Below, one piece after another: positions 19,943-33,200 of a DNA stretch of 64,000 nucleotides. The position numbers and the translations under genes are program-made. This stretch comes from Paragorgia papillata. Its lineage: Eukaryota > Cnidaria > Anthozoa > Scleralcyonacea > Coralliidae. Position 1 is the stretch's first letter; the number at the start of each line of letters is the position of its first letter. The notes under the pieces are model-generated. The model was not told the DNA's origin. It did not search any database and saw only the letters and a program-made list of their open reading frames with translations. Location: assembly GCA_035771165.1 (NCBI GenBank), contig JAWNZC010000337.1:434001-498000 (forward strand). The letters are read 5' to 3'.

Positions 19943-21457
19943 TTAGAGAGAGAGAGAGTTTATAATGCTACATAATTCCCCCATTGCTGCCTGGGATGTC
20001 TGAGGGTTCTTTTTTGACAGAGTAAAAAAATAAAGGGGTTGTTTTGGCTGTCTCCGGCACGCAGGAATGCGTTATTTTAAAGTAAACACCAAAACAACTA
20101 TAGGTGTAATAGTCATGCAGCATAACTATTCGGTTGCATCATTTGACGTCATCATTCAAGATATACTCGCACGTAATGTTCTGGAAAATTAAATTGATTT
20201 TCAAGAACAGTCGGAGATTTTTTAAAATTTGTATTGGAGATCCATTCGGATACGAGGTTAAGTCATTCCGTATTAACCCAAGGTCAATTCGTTTTAACTA
20301 AGAGTTATTTGAATCTTAAATGAGAATCTATAACTTAATTCGTTAAGATAAATGAACTCTATATCGAACTTATTTATAAATTGTTGTTAATTTAATACCG
20401 TTTTATGTAATAGAAAAAAAACATGAGCAGCCGATCTTGACCTGAATTATTAATGAGTTTTTTATGTGTATTTAAACAAGTCCTTTGTATTAAAAAAATA
20501 AAAAATAATAAAAAACGAGTCAGTCTCAAAATTTAATTTAAATGCAAATGAAATATTAATCAGCGGTCACCTCTAAATAATATCTGTATAAACTTTATTG
20601 CAAATTTTTTTTTGTAATAGCGCAGTGGATTCTAAATGTAAAATTTGTGAAACAAATACATAATTAGGATGAAAATATTAATTACAAAATGAAATGGGGG
20701 ATTATCAATAGCATAAATAATAATGATTGAATAATTCAATGGATCGTTTTCACTCACGTGATCGGTGGCCCCCCGTTGGGGTGATGAAACAATACAAAAT
20801 ATTTGAATAAGAATAGAGTTAAATTCCCATAGGATAAAGATTGTGCATCAATATGGCCGCCATTTCATTGTTTCTGTGCACCAATATGGCCGCCGTGACG
20901 TCAGATGAAAACCAAGAATAACGTTTATGTCTCCGATAAATCTGCGAGGAAAAAAGACAACTTGAGTCTACAGTAGACTCTTTTCTTCCAGTTGCTTAAA
21001 AAATGCACGACTGGACACTAAACAGTTATAAGTTTGGAAACTCGTAAGTCTTAACTCAAACTCGGTAGATACATGTATACAGTACATTACGTCGTATTTT
21101 TCATTATGTAAAATGAATCATGCCGATTACTTGTAATTGTATCTGCTTCTGATTTTTTATTCAGTTTCTCTATACAAAGGTCTCGAATTTAAAGTTGCGC
21201 ACCAACTCTCGTAATCTCATTTAGACCCCAAGTTGCTTGCGTGGGAGGCTGGCCTTGATATACTGGGGTCTATGTGGACTTTATGTATCCAATCTTGCCA
21301 GGGACCTCTCAAATTACTTTGAACTGTGTGTCCGTGTGGTCCGTGCTATGTAGCACCATGCATGTAATGTATAGGTTCATTGTTTCATGCAGGACGTCTG
21401 CATGCACTTTGCATCTGTCGCCACGATTTCAATTGATGCTATGCAATCAGAAACTGG
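19943..21457. other. Intergenic stretch upstream of TRAP-B
   Basis: AT-rich. Contains fragments of repeats, such as CACGTGATCGGTGGCCCCCC near 20756 and two ATATGGCCGCC tracts near 20850-20895. No gene recognised. Confidence 0.45.
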
Positions 21458-21493
21458 CCAATCACAACCTGCGCAACTCGTATATTTAAAAGG
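21458..21493 (+). promoter_or_regulatory. Candidate TRAP-B core promoter (CCAAT and TATA-like)
   Basis: A CCAAT box at 21458-21462 and a TATA-like TATATTTAAAAGG at 21481-21493 lie 75 and 50 bp upstream of the start codon at 21536. A transcription start near 21510-21520 (TAGTCAGAA) would give a short leader. Inferred from sequence only. Confidence 0.45.
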
Positions 21494-21535
21494 CTGTGTT
21501 GTGCTAGTTCTAGGGTGTAGTCAGAACTGAAAGAC

Positions 21536-21758
21536 ATGGCGCGTTTGGTTCTCTTCATTTTGCCTCTGGTAATCTTTTTCCTCCAAGCACAGCATTTGTG
21601 CTTGGTCGATGCGCAGACTCTGCGATTTCTTGCTTTAGGCGATTGGGGTGGTTTGCCGTTTAAATACACGAATTACTCGACTACTGTACAAAAGGGTGTC
21701 GCCGATGGAATGAGTGCATTAGCGGACGTGGAGCCACAAAGTTTTGTTATAGCTTTAG
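21536..21758 (+). CDS. TRAP-B exon 1
   Basis: 223 nt: ATG, signal peptide, then TLRFLALGDWGG with the first Asp ligand. Donor TTTAG/GTAAGA splits the Gly codon of the GDNFY motif (phase 1). Confidence 0.93.
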
Positions 21759-22353
21759 GTAAGATGCACTGAGATATAAAAGTATTTCCCACTACTTATG
21801 ATTATTCATTTGAAACAAGATGCAAACGAATGAGTCTTCTCCTTGCAAGAACAACGTACGTTGTAGATATATCGCGTTTGGTTTGTCTGGACGATTTATC
21901 AGGAATATTATATAGGGAGCTTAAGCAAGCTAGAACGACGGCGGCAATCTAAAATTTGGTATGTTTTTTTAAAGTATGTTTTTTGACATCCAACAGCTTT
22001 AGAGTTCTAAAAGGATTTTGTCGCATAGTTTAAAGTCGAACTCAACTAGCAGGTTTTGCCGTTTCACGAGTTAACGTCGTCTTGAAGACGTGAAAATTAT
22101 GTGAATAACGTTGTATATGTAGTGTATATGTAGAACGGGGGCGGCGTTACGATTACTCTTGGGACTAAAAATTATTCATTTTCTTTGTTGTTTGAGGAAA
22201 TTCTTTAAAGACGTTCTCCTTGACGTTCGCGTTGTATTTGTTTAAGCTCCCAGCTATTATTAGTAAAGTATCACTCATGAGTATAATGTCTAATAAGATT
22301 TCTAATAGGCCCCTAGCCTTTCAATAATTTTCTTGATATTAATGTATTTAGGT

Positions 22354-22426
<73 letters not shown>

Positions 22427-22605
22427 CAATCTACACACACGTGTTTCGCTGTACTACAGCTCATCAGTGTAGCTTGGAACAATTTGAATGAATTTCATCA
22501 ATTACTTTATACACATGCGATCGTCGGTGACAACCGCATGTGGGACAGCATCGGTGAAGTACATTCAGATAGCGTGAAGTGCGCATGGGCCCAGAGCGCA
22601 TGGGC

Positions 22606-22644
<39 letters not shown>

Positions 22645-25600
22645 TAATATATATGTGGGAGAAATAAACAAATTGTATAATTGAAAAGCAATATTTGTGG
22701 TTTATAGAATTTTTAGTGAAGATCATCGTTTCATGAATACAAGTCAACTATAAATAGCGATTCTCAGACTAGTTAAGTTCAGACTAGTTTGGTGCATGTA
22801 AGATTCGAGGTATCACAATGGTTCGTTGTTTCATGGGTCGTTTATCCCTAATTTTTCTTCGATATATTTTTAGAGCTAAGGATCTATAATATCAATCAAC
22901 TTCATAGACATAGGTGTCTTTAACAAACTGGGCGCGTATTAGTCAGAAATTCATCTATCTCTTGTTTATATGCATGGAATGAATATTTATCTTACAAAAA
23001 ACTAGAAAGTAAAATGAAGAAAAACATCTCCCGTTTTACTTATTTGGGCAGGAATCGGGGTGTAATAAGTTCGCCTGTGGCTGCGACGTGTGAGATGTAC
23101 ACCATTGACGGTATAGAAGGTTTCACGCTATACAGTATAGCGGCCACCATTTTGCAAAGATAGTGCAAATACAATGAGGTTTTTTAATGGTATGTAACTT
23201 TACGTTCCATGAGTATAACCAGTGAGTAAGTATTTATCATTGTGTTGCCCTGATTGCAAAATGGCGACCGGTATGCACTTTGTGATGAGAACTCAAGCAT
23301 GCTGCAGATTTCAAAGACCGTAAAAGGCAAGCCGAAGGCGACTCGAGGACATGCGAAAAGCAAAAAAAGAAAGAAATTGTTGGCATGTATCAACTAGCCT
23401 GTGTACCTGCATGAATATACACCCTGAATTACAGAGTGTAATAATTCCCCACATAGACCCCTAAAAGAGATCCCTAAGGTCTATGCTCCTTACCTCGGTA
23501 TAGCTTTACGGTATAGCTTTCCACGCAAGCAACGAAGTTTAGAAAAAACAAAACAAAATGAAATCTTTATATAGAGAAATTGAGCCAAGATTTACAGTAA
23601 TACAATCACTAGCAATATGAAAATTAGAATCTGGGAATATCAGAAATTTTTGTTTTATTGTGGTAAACAATATGTTATTAATTTTTAAGTTTTGATATTC
23701 ATGCATGTGGTTACTTAGCCTGCGAATACAGTCGCTCTTGCATCGCTCTTTCATCACGGCATCTGGGAATTCGCGAGAAATAGCTATTTTAATACAACTC
23801 CCGGGGGCAGTGCATGTGAGCAACGAGAGAATGGCTGTATTATTCGCAGGCTTCGAGTTACGGAAAAGAAACTTAATTTCATTATTGCCTGTTGGTTCAC
23901 CGCATGGCGCAAAATTGAAATTTGATACTGTAGCTTGTGTGAGCTATACATGCGAAAAATTTTAATTACTACTGTGGTAGGCTCGGCTCTGTGTCTTTTC
24001 TATTTTTTTATTCTGCGTTGTAAATCGGTATTCTTGCGCAATCCTCGACCCAGTGTCCTTTGGTAATGCGTCACTCGCATGTACGTCGACGGATCGACAT
24101 CTTAATTGGAATTTATTCTGCTCAGCTAGATTTCAAGATTTATACAGTCAACTTAGGCAAGTGTCTTTGTTTTGTTTTGGCTTTGTCTTTGTTCATAAAA
24201 TGAGTATATCACAATCTGAATAGTTTCCCAAAGAAATTTTTCTAGCCCGATCGAGTAAACGCCTAAGCAGCCATTGGGTGTGTTCGCTTCCCGGTTGGGG
24301 GCAGTCGGATTTTTTTGTATTTTTGTCAAGAGTGTATACAGTATATTTATTTAGACTAATTTGTTTGGCGCCATGCGGTGAACAGGTTTCCAACAGGCAA
24401 TAATGAAATTAAGGTTCTTTGCAGTAACCGCGGTATGAATGTCAAAACTTAAAAATAACATTGTTTACCAATAAATCAAAAACAGTTAAATTAATATAAA
24501 TATACCGCGTGCACTGAAATTGCTTTTAATTTTGTTCGTTCTTCTCGACGTTGCATGGTTGACAAGACGTGCACTTTAACACGTACTGCAAAGTCGAATT
24601 GAATTGAATTTCGTGAATTGACTTCACGAAAATATTTAAAACAAATAGACAAAACATTAAAAAGTGGGGGGTCTGGAGATCGAACTGGCCTTGAATTGTT
24701 TTCTCATTGCTGAGTTTTCTGATCCGCGTTTGTGATTTGTGGAGTGTTTCGTCGCAGAAATTGTCAAGAGATTGAGATTCTTATATATATATATATATCA
24801 AACAAACAAAAGGTCGTAATCATCAGGTCCGGTCTACACTTTGAATTCATGTCGTTATATTAGATTAGTTTTACCAACATTTAGCCCAACAAATAGCCTA
24901 ATCCTAAATTCTATACCTAAAGAAATTTCATATAGAACACGATCACGTGTTTCGAGACAAAAAGAGTATTTATAACGCGGTTGTTTTATTAAACTATAGT
25001 TAAAATAACGATTTTGTCTGTTCTTGACGTCTCCGTATTTCGATCAGTATTTCGAGTCTGAAATATATGTGCAAGATTTGACCCTAACTAGCGCAGCACC
25101 CGGTTATTGAGTATTGATGTCTTGACTCTATTTCAGTCTGCATGCAGAACCTGCATAGGGAGCGGCCTTACCGCATAATTTATCTCGTTAGGTAAACTCG
25201 ACATGCAGCCGCCAGCTACGCATGCTTTCCGCTGAGTAATCAAGTTAGCCTATTCATTCGGTCGTTCTTCTCCGAGGGCTTTCCCATGCAGAGGTGAATA
25301 AAATCGTCTGGCGTTAGCCAGAATAAAATACTAAAGACCGATTCGAACAGCAAAGAGTTAGAGAGATAGTTTACAACTCATTCCTGTTGGAATATTTTCT
25401 CATGTGGTATATTCCAGCCTTTGCACGATAGGAAATCGCACAGAAAATCGGCCACTTTCATGGGGCAGTCTACTCGCGGACATCTGACGTCCGTGTTGTC
25501 AAAAACGCCGCTTGCTTAAGCTCTCTATTGATGACCTTTACACGCAAGATATTCGTTCTACGCATGCGTAGCTAATATACGGGTCAGTCCGTATTTCGCG

Positions 25601-28600
25601 AGCCTCGACAGCTCGGTCTGCTCGCTTCCTTCCTCAAACGCCCTGGGGACGAGGTTGGGACTTAAAGTGCCTCTATGGCCTGTGGGATCTTTACGTATTT
25701 AAATAACTTGGGTTAAAAGAAAATGTTTCCCGAAATTTTTTCTCAAAAATATTAAATCCCCGCCCATTAACAGCGCTCCAAAGTTGGTATCTCTATAACT
25801 GTGACCGTGCATTAGGGACCTGGTGCGAGTTTACTGTGTGACGTCACGGTCGGAACCGAATTTCCGACTTTTTAGTGTGTTTTTGGTATTGCGTCTCTTA
25901 AACCTTAATTTAAGCAGTGTAAACTTTAGATATATTGATCAATATGTTCCAAGATGGTTCGTCTGACTCAGACTCGGCCGGAAGAAATTTTGGTGTTCCG
26001 ACTGTGACGTAGATCTATCAATTAGAGCCCAGGCCCAAGAAAACGGTCTAACTTTCAAAATGGCGCGATTTGGGCTGATTTGGCCAACTTCGGAGCGCTG
26101 TTAATGGGCGAGGATTTAATATTTTTGAGAAACAATTTCGGGAAACATTTTCTTTTAACCTAAGTTATTTAAATATGTAAAGATCCCACAGGCCATAGAG
26201 GCACTTTAAGGCTAATTTCCTCTCAGGAAAATTTTCCTCAGGACAGGAACGGACAGGAAAGTTTTCTTTGTCTTGTGAGCTCTCGGTCGGAACTATTGAC
26301 TTTAGCACAAAGGAAACTTTCCTGTCCGTTCCTATCCTGCGGAAGATTTTCCTGAGTGGAAACTAGCCTTAAGATGCTATAGGACGACGACGGCGGTTAA
26401 AACGCAAGATAAGTTTTACAATTTAAAGAAGTCACGGTTAACTATTATATTTGATATTTGAAGGTAGTTTAATGACTTACAAAACGCCCCAGTATTGCTA
26501 AAATGATTGTAGTGTCTGTATTGAAGTCAATCTCAAGCAACAGTTCTCATCTTTTGGCCGTCGACGTCTTCCTGAAGACGTGAAAATCCTCTATAAGTGG
26601 CGTTGTGTAAAGAACGAGGACGGTGTTCAGATTACTCATTTGGGACTAGAAATTATTCATTATCTTTGTTTTGCAAGAAGAGTGCTTTTGTTTGAAGGAC
26701 GTCGTTCTCGAAGTTTCCGTCGTAGATCTTAAGGTCCCTATTGTCCTGAAGACGTGAAAATGATCTGAATAACGGCGTTAACTCATTCCTGTCCGAGGGC
26801 TTCCCCAGAGGTGAATAAAATCGTCTGGCGTTAGCCAGAATAAAATACTAAAGACCAATTTGGACAGGAAAGAGTTAGGAATTACTCTTGGGACTTTAAA
26901 ATTATTCATTATCTTTATTGTGTGAGGAAAATTAGTCTGTATTGTATTAAGGACGTTGTCCTTGACGTTCGCGTTGTACTTGCTTATTAGAGAGCTTTTA
27001 AAGCATATTAGGCGTTTTTGAGACACGGACGGTGACCGGAAGAACAGGAATACAATACAGAACTACTGAACCGCGTATTCTTTGAGAAGACTTTTTTACC
27101 CAGAACAAAGGCTATGAATAATCACATATCTAAACTGTTAGGTCACAAGCTTAAATTTCATCTTTATATAAAAATACAGATCTTGTATATATTTATATTG
27201 TAATGTAATGAAATTATCCCCCTTAAAATACAAGTTTTCTACTTTAAAAGCATGTCTATTGTAGTAAAACAACGATGACAGGCCTCAACGTTCTAGATGT
27301 TCCCGTCGTCTCAAGAACGTGAAAATGCTCTCAATGACGTCTTTTTTAGAACGACGACGGCGTTCACTTTGCTCTTGGAATTTTAAATTGCTCATTATCA
27401 TTGTTTTGAATGAAAAATGCTATTGAATTCAATCGCCGTCCGTGGCTCTAAAACGCCTGTATGCTTAAGCTCTCTATTAAAGCTCCCTAAAGCCTGTTTT
27501 CCACGAGACGGAATTTTGCGCGTGGAGCGAAAATTTTCTTCGGTTATTTCTCGGGTGGAACTAATTAGAAAAGACAAAGAAAAAAGCGGCTTAAGTGTGG
27601 AGGGCTTCCACTCGCCACATACGCTAATCACCATAACACTACAGGGCCTTTTTTAAGGATTTTCCTGTGGGGGTGGGGGGGGGGGGGGGGGCGGCAGTTC
27701 CCAAAAATGGACTCTTCTAGGGGGTCTGGGGGCATGCCCCACCAGAAATTTTTGAAATTTAGAGTCGGAAATGCCATTTCCTGCATTATGAGGGGTGATT
27801 TTTAAGAACACTGAAGGTCATAAAATGTCATAAAAACTACAACATTTCTGACTGTTTCGCTTTGTTTCAGAACTCATCAGCTTGTTCACTTTCAAATATA
27901 ATATGGAAAATTTTGGGAGGACCTATAAAAAGATTTTTCGTCACCACAAGGATTTTCCCGTGGAGGGGCATTTTCCTAAAAGGGACCTTCGTGGCCAAAA
28001 TATTTGTTTACTGTTTCTGAGGCAGGCTTTTTCGTTTATATATATATATATATATATATAATTAACAGTTATACCATGAGCTCGAGTCGTATATGAGCTC
28101 ATAGCCAACGAGGCGCTTCGCCGAGTTGGCTATTAGTTCGTATACGACGAGAGCGAATGGTATAACTGTTTTATTATATAGCCAAGCACTGTACAAGAGA
28201 CAAAATTACATGCAGCGAAATGTTTCAAACGACAAACTTCCGGCATAGGCAACTAATACTTCCGCCATGCGTAATGATGTATTCACATAGAGTTAATCGC
28301 TGAGCTGTTCGGTAAACAGCTTTGAAATGTTGCATAAATGTTCCTCGAGAGGCAAAAAATGTGTTAAGCAGATCAACAAAAAAGATTAAAAGGTACCTTT
28401 ATGAAGTCAAAAGGTGGGTCAGTTGTTTATATTAGCGTTGCTGTCGTGAAAAAGGTTTTGATTTCATGCAAAAATGAAACTGAAACACCTTCGGCAGTGA
28501 AACTAAATTACTTAGTTGGTTGTTTTTGAAAAAGAACATGCTTTTTACTACTCCAAATGCTCATCTAAATAAAAAAAGTCTCTTTACTGGTGATCTCCTA

Positions 28601-30229
28601 CGAAATGTGTGTTGTAAGCTTGATTTTAACCGTGAGTTTCTTTGTTTGGCAACAAATTAATATCAACCCGCTAATTTAGTCGTGTTTTTGAAGTAAAAAG
28701 ACGTAATTTTTAGGTGCATTTTACCATTTGACATGCTAAATTGTGTATTTGTTAATGTATTTTTACACAATGTTGTTTTTCTACACATTTGTTTGAGGGT
28801 GTTGATGTTTTTCTGTATAAAAATCCGTCAATTTCAACTCTTTTCGGCAGTTTAAAAAAACGTGCCGCCATCTTGTTTTTCCTCTACTACACACGTAAAA
28901 ATCTCACAGCTTGTCAACAGGATGTGTTCGCAACAGGTCCGTAGCAAGGCTGTTAACAGGTTGTAACAATGCTGTTCATTCAAGAAGCTGCTACAACCTT
29001 GTTAGCATCAACCTGTTAACAACTTGTTGAGTGCAGAGCGGTAACAGGTTGTTGGAACAACTTGTCATCAGCCTGTTGGAGTCATCAGCCTTGTTACAAG
29101 TTGTCAACAGCCTGCTACAGACATGTTAACAAGACTGGGACAGCCAGTGCGAACACATGACGGTGACAGCCTGTTGAACAGCCTTGTAACAACTTGCTTG
29201 CAGGTCTGTAACAGCTTGCGCGTTTTTACGTGTGTAGTAGGATATGAGCTGATAGCCTGGTAGTAGGGAACCAATCAGATTACGCAAAAGCTCATATCCG
29301 ATAGCATGCTATATAATAAATATATTTATTATATAGCATGCCATCGGATATGAGCTTTTGCGTAATCTGATTGGTTCCCTACTACCAGGCTATCAGCTCA
29401 TATCCTACTAGTAGAGGAAAAACAAGATGGCGGCATGTTTTTTAAACTGCCGAAAAGAGTTGAAATTGACGGATTTTTATACAGAAAAACATCAACACCC
29501 TCAAACCAGTGTATAAAAAAACAACATTGTGTAAAAATACATTAACAAATACACAATTTAGCATGTCAAATGGTAAAATTCACCTAAAAATTACGTCTTT
29601 TTACTTCAGAAACACGACTAAATTAACGGGTTGATATGATTTGTTGCCAAACAAAGAAACTCACGGTTAAAATCAAACTTACAACACACATTTCGTAGGA
29701 GATTACCAGTAAAGAGACTTTTTTATTTAGATAAGCATTTGGAGTAGTAAAAAGCATGTTCTTTTTCAAAAACAACCAACTAAGTAATTTAGTTTCACTG
29801 CCGAAGGTGTTTCAGTCTCATTTTTGCATGAAATCAAAACCTTTTTCACGACAGCAACGCTAATATAAACAACTGACCCACCTTTTGACTTCATAAAGGT
29901 ACCTTTTAATCTTTTTTGTTGATCTGCTTAACACATTTTTTGCCTCTCGACCAACATTTATGCAACATTTCACTGAAGCTGTTTGCCCAACAGCTCAGCG
30001 AGAAACCCTGTGTGAATGCATCATTACGCATGGCGGAAGTATTAGTTGCCTATGCCGGAAGTTTGTCGTTTCAAACATTTCGCTGTAATTTTGTCTCTTG
30101 TACAGTGCTTGGCTATATAATAAAACAGTTATACCATTCGCTCTCGTCGTATACGAACTAATAGCCAACTCGGCGAAGCGCCTCGTTGGCTATGAGCTCA
30201 TATACGACTCGAGCTCATGGTATAACTGT

Positions 30230-30287
<58 letters not shown>

Positions 30288-33200
30288 GGAAAACATTTAA
30301 AAACCCTTAAATTATTGCCTTAAATCGCATACCCTCGCAACACTGTTAGAAAGCAATCTCCATAGACACCGTCTTTGCGACTTTATACTTCCAATATATA
30401 AATAAATAATAATATATATAATAAATAATAATTTAAGTAAATCTAAGTTGTTAATTAAGGGCTAAAACTTACTTTCCGTTTGTTTATTTTTTATTCCTTG
30501 CTTATTTGTTTGTATTAAATTTAAGAAAAAGGGACTTTTCCTGGGGGGGGCAAAAATTGATTCGTGGAGGGGGGCACAAGGGGGAACTGGGAGGCATTTG
30601 CCCCCCCCCCAGCTTATATGTTAAAAAAGGTCCTGTAACACTAGCTTTGACTGATCAAAGCAGTTTAAATAACCGTAGCCACATTTTAGTCTGAAAAAAA
30701 ATATAGTTTGTATAATGCCTTATTGTGGTACGTTGTATCTATTTTTCTTCATTTCCCAATTTTTACATGCAGGTGACAATTTCTATTTTACTGGTGTGGA
30801 CGACGTCGACGACAAGCGTTTCTACGAAACATTTGAAAAGGTTTTTGATGCTTCTTCACTACAAATTCCGTGGCATCTTTGCGCTGGAAACCACGATCAC
30901 TATGGAAATATTTCTGGAGAAATTGCCTACACTGACAAGTCAGAACGTTGGAATTTCCCGTTTTACTACCACACAAAAACCTGTGCAATTCCAGGCAAGA
31001 CATAACAATTTAGAACTTCGAACGTAGTTAAGTCGAGAAAGAATATATGCTATTTAACAAATAGATTTTATTTTGCTGTTGTCTGTTCAGTTAGAGATGC
31101 ACAGATGACGTCACCGAACGTGGTAAGAAAAAAGAAGTGGCCCATGATGATTTTTGACAAGACCACTAGGCGCTACGTACACATCAGAATATATAAGAAA
31201 AATATGCTATTCTCACGTAGTATTCATAGCAAGATATACTTTCTAAGCTCTCCTAGATCTCCGTGGAGTGACAACCCATAGATTAGATATTTATACAATA
31301 ACCTGACTTCTGTGCGCATTTTCATTTGTTATTGCCTGTGATATATTAGAAGACAGGCAACCACGGCAAGTGGGTTATTCACAGGACCGCCGAGAGGGTA
31401 GGTTAGCCATGGCAACTACCCCAGGGCTCGGACCACACAAGGGGCCCACTATCACAGTCTAGGGCCCGGCCCAAAGTGAAAGCTACAAACTAACACGATT
31501 CTCACATTCAAAATAGCTCAAAATGGCCTCCTGGTCGTCTAAAAATTCAAAATTTTCTGGAGGCATGCCCCCAGACCCCTAGAAGGGTCGAGGCTTCGAC
31601 GCGATCCGACTTACCCTGGGGCCCATCATGGCTCTCGGCGGCCCTTGTCAATCACGTCACTGATGTTCTTACCACGTTGTCATGTCCTCTGTGCATCTGT
31701 TACTGAACAACTGAACAAATAAACAACGGGAAAATGGAATTTATTAGTTTTATACAATAAAAAATAGAAAAACTACATTTCAAAAGATTTACTGAATTTT
31801 GCTGGAGAATTTTTGAGGCATTAAAAAAGATGAATTGCGTCATCTGATGTGATCCATGATCTGATACAAATCAAGCAACGTCACAACTAGCCTGGTACCC
31901 TGGCCCAATCAAAGAATATTGGCCAGGTAACCACTAAAGACTTCTGCTTTCTTATTGGTTGAAATTTCGCGCGTTTTTATTGGCTATGAGTAAAACTGCA
32001 ATCGTCATAAGTGGATTTAGCCCTGATGACGCGAGAATGAGATTAGTGGTTACCTGGCCCATATTTCTTTTGAAATTGGGCCAGGGTACCAGGCTACGTC
32101 ACAACCTCGTCCCCAGGGCCATTTGTAGGGGCTGGGCCAAGATGGCGGCTAAAAACAAAATGGCGGGAACAAATGGCCCTGGCACAGGCTGCAAAAAATG
32201 CGCCATAATATGGCGCATTTTTGACTCGGACCCAGTCTCCACTAAGTTTATCGCGCCTAGTCAGGCTCAATTTTTTCTGAATATTTAGTTCAGCTTGACT
32301 GACCCAAACTGAAAACAATCAAAACATTAATTTCCAAATACATTGTCGAATTATTAAAATAAATACACTTTTAATAAATATCTGTAAATGCTTATTATTT
32401 ATCATTTGCTTCACCGTTGCACCAAATTCGCAAGAAACTGGATTGCCGTTGTGTGGGCGGCCCGCCTTGTTTTCGTGAGTTTTCGGTGGATTCAATTCAG
32501 CGTTTTGAAAAACATTTAGGCTTCGCTTAGTCGAGAATTCTTGTTTGAAAAAAGCCTGCTTCTCAATGGCCAAACACGTAAATTCTGCCCTGTGTTGTAG
32601 TTTCCTTTCGCAACCAAAATACTTTTTGACTTTGTTCACCAAGTCTTTCGTTCGCCCGATTTAGAAAACACTCTAAATTGCCGTCCCATGGACTTCGTTG
32701 TATGGCAGCCAGGGCACAGAGGCGATACGACCCATCATTACATATTCTTCCGACGTTTTTACAGGTGTTTCGCCAGCTTTCCTCACATTTTTATTCATTT
32801 TGAAGTTGTTTTTAACAGCCGGCAATTCTGGTGTAGTTTGAGCCCAAAAGCAAATGCCCGCGAGTTAGCCTGCCGCCCGCCTTGTTTCCACCAATCAGAA
32901 TACCTAAAACATCCAATGTTATCTCGATGTTATCAGATGTGGTGATAGCTCAGCCTGTGCCAGGGCCATTTGTTCTTGGCCGCCATCTTGGCCCAGCCCC
33001 TACAAATGGCCCTGGGGACGAGGTTGGCAACGTCATTGGCTCGTGATATTGCAGTGAGATCCGTGATTGGTTTACAGAAATCAGATCACGTTAGTGACGT
33101 AATTTGTTCATCTGTCTTCTAATATATCACGGGCAATAACCAATGAAAATGCGCACAGAAGTCAGGTTATTGTATAAATATCTAATCTATGGGTTATCAC

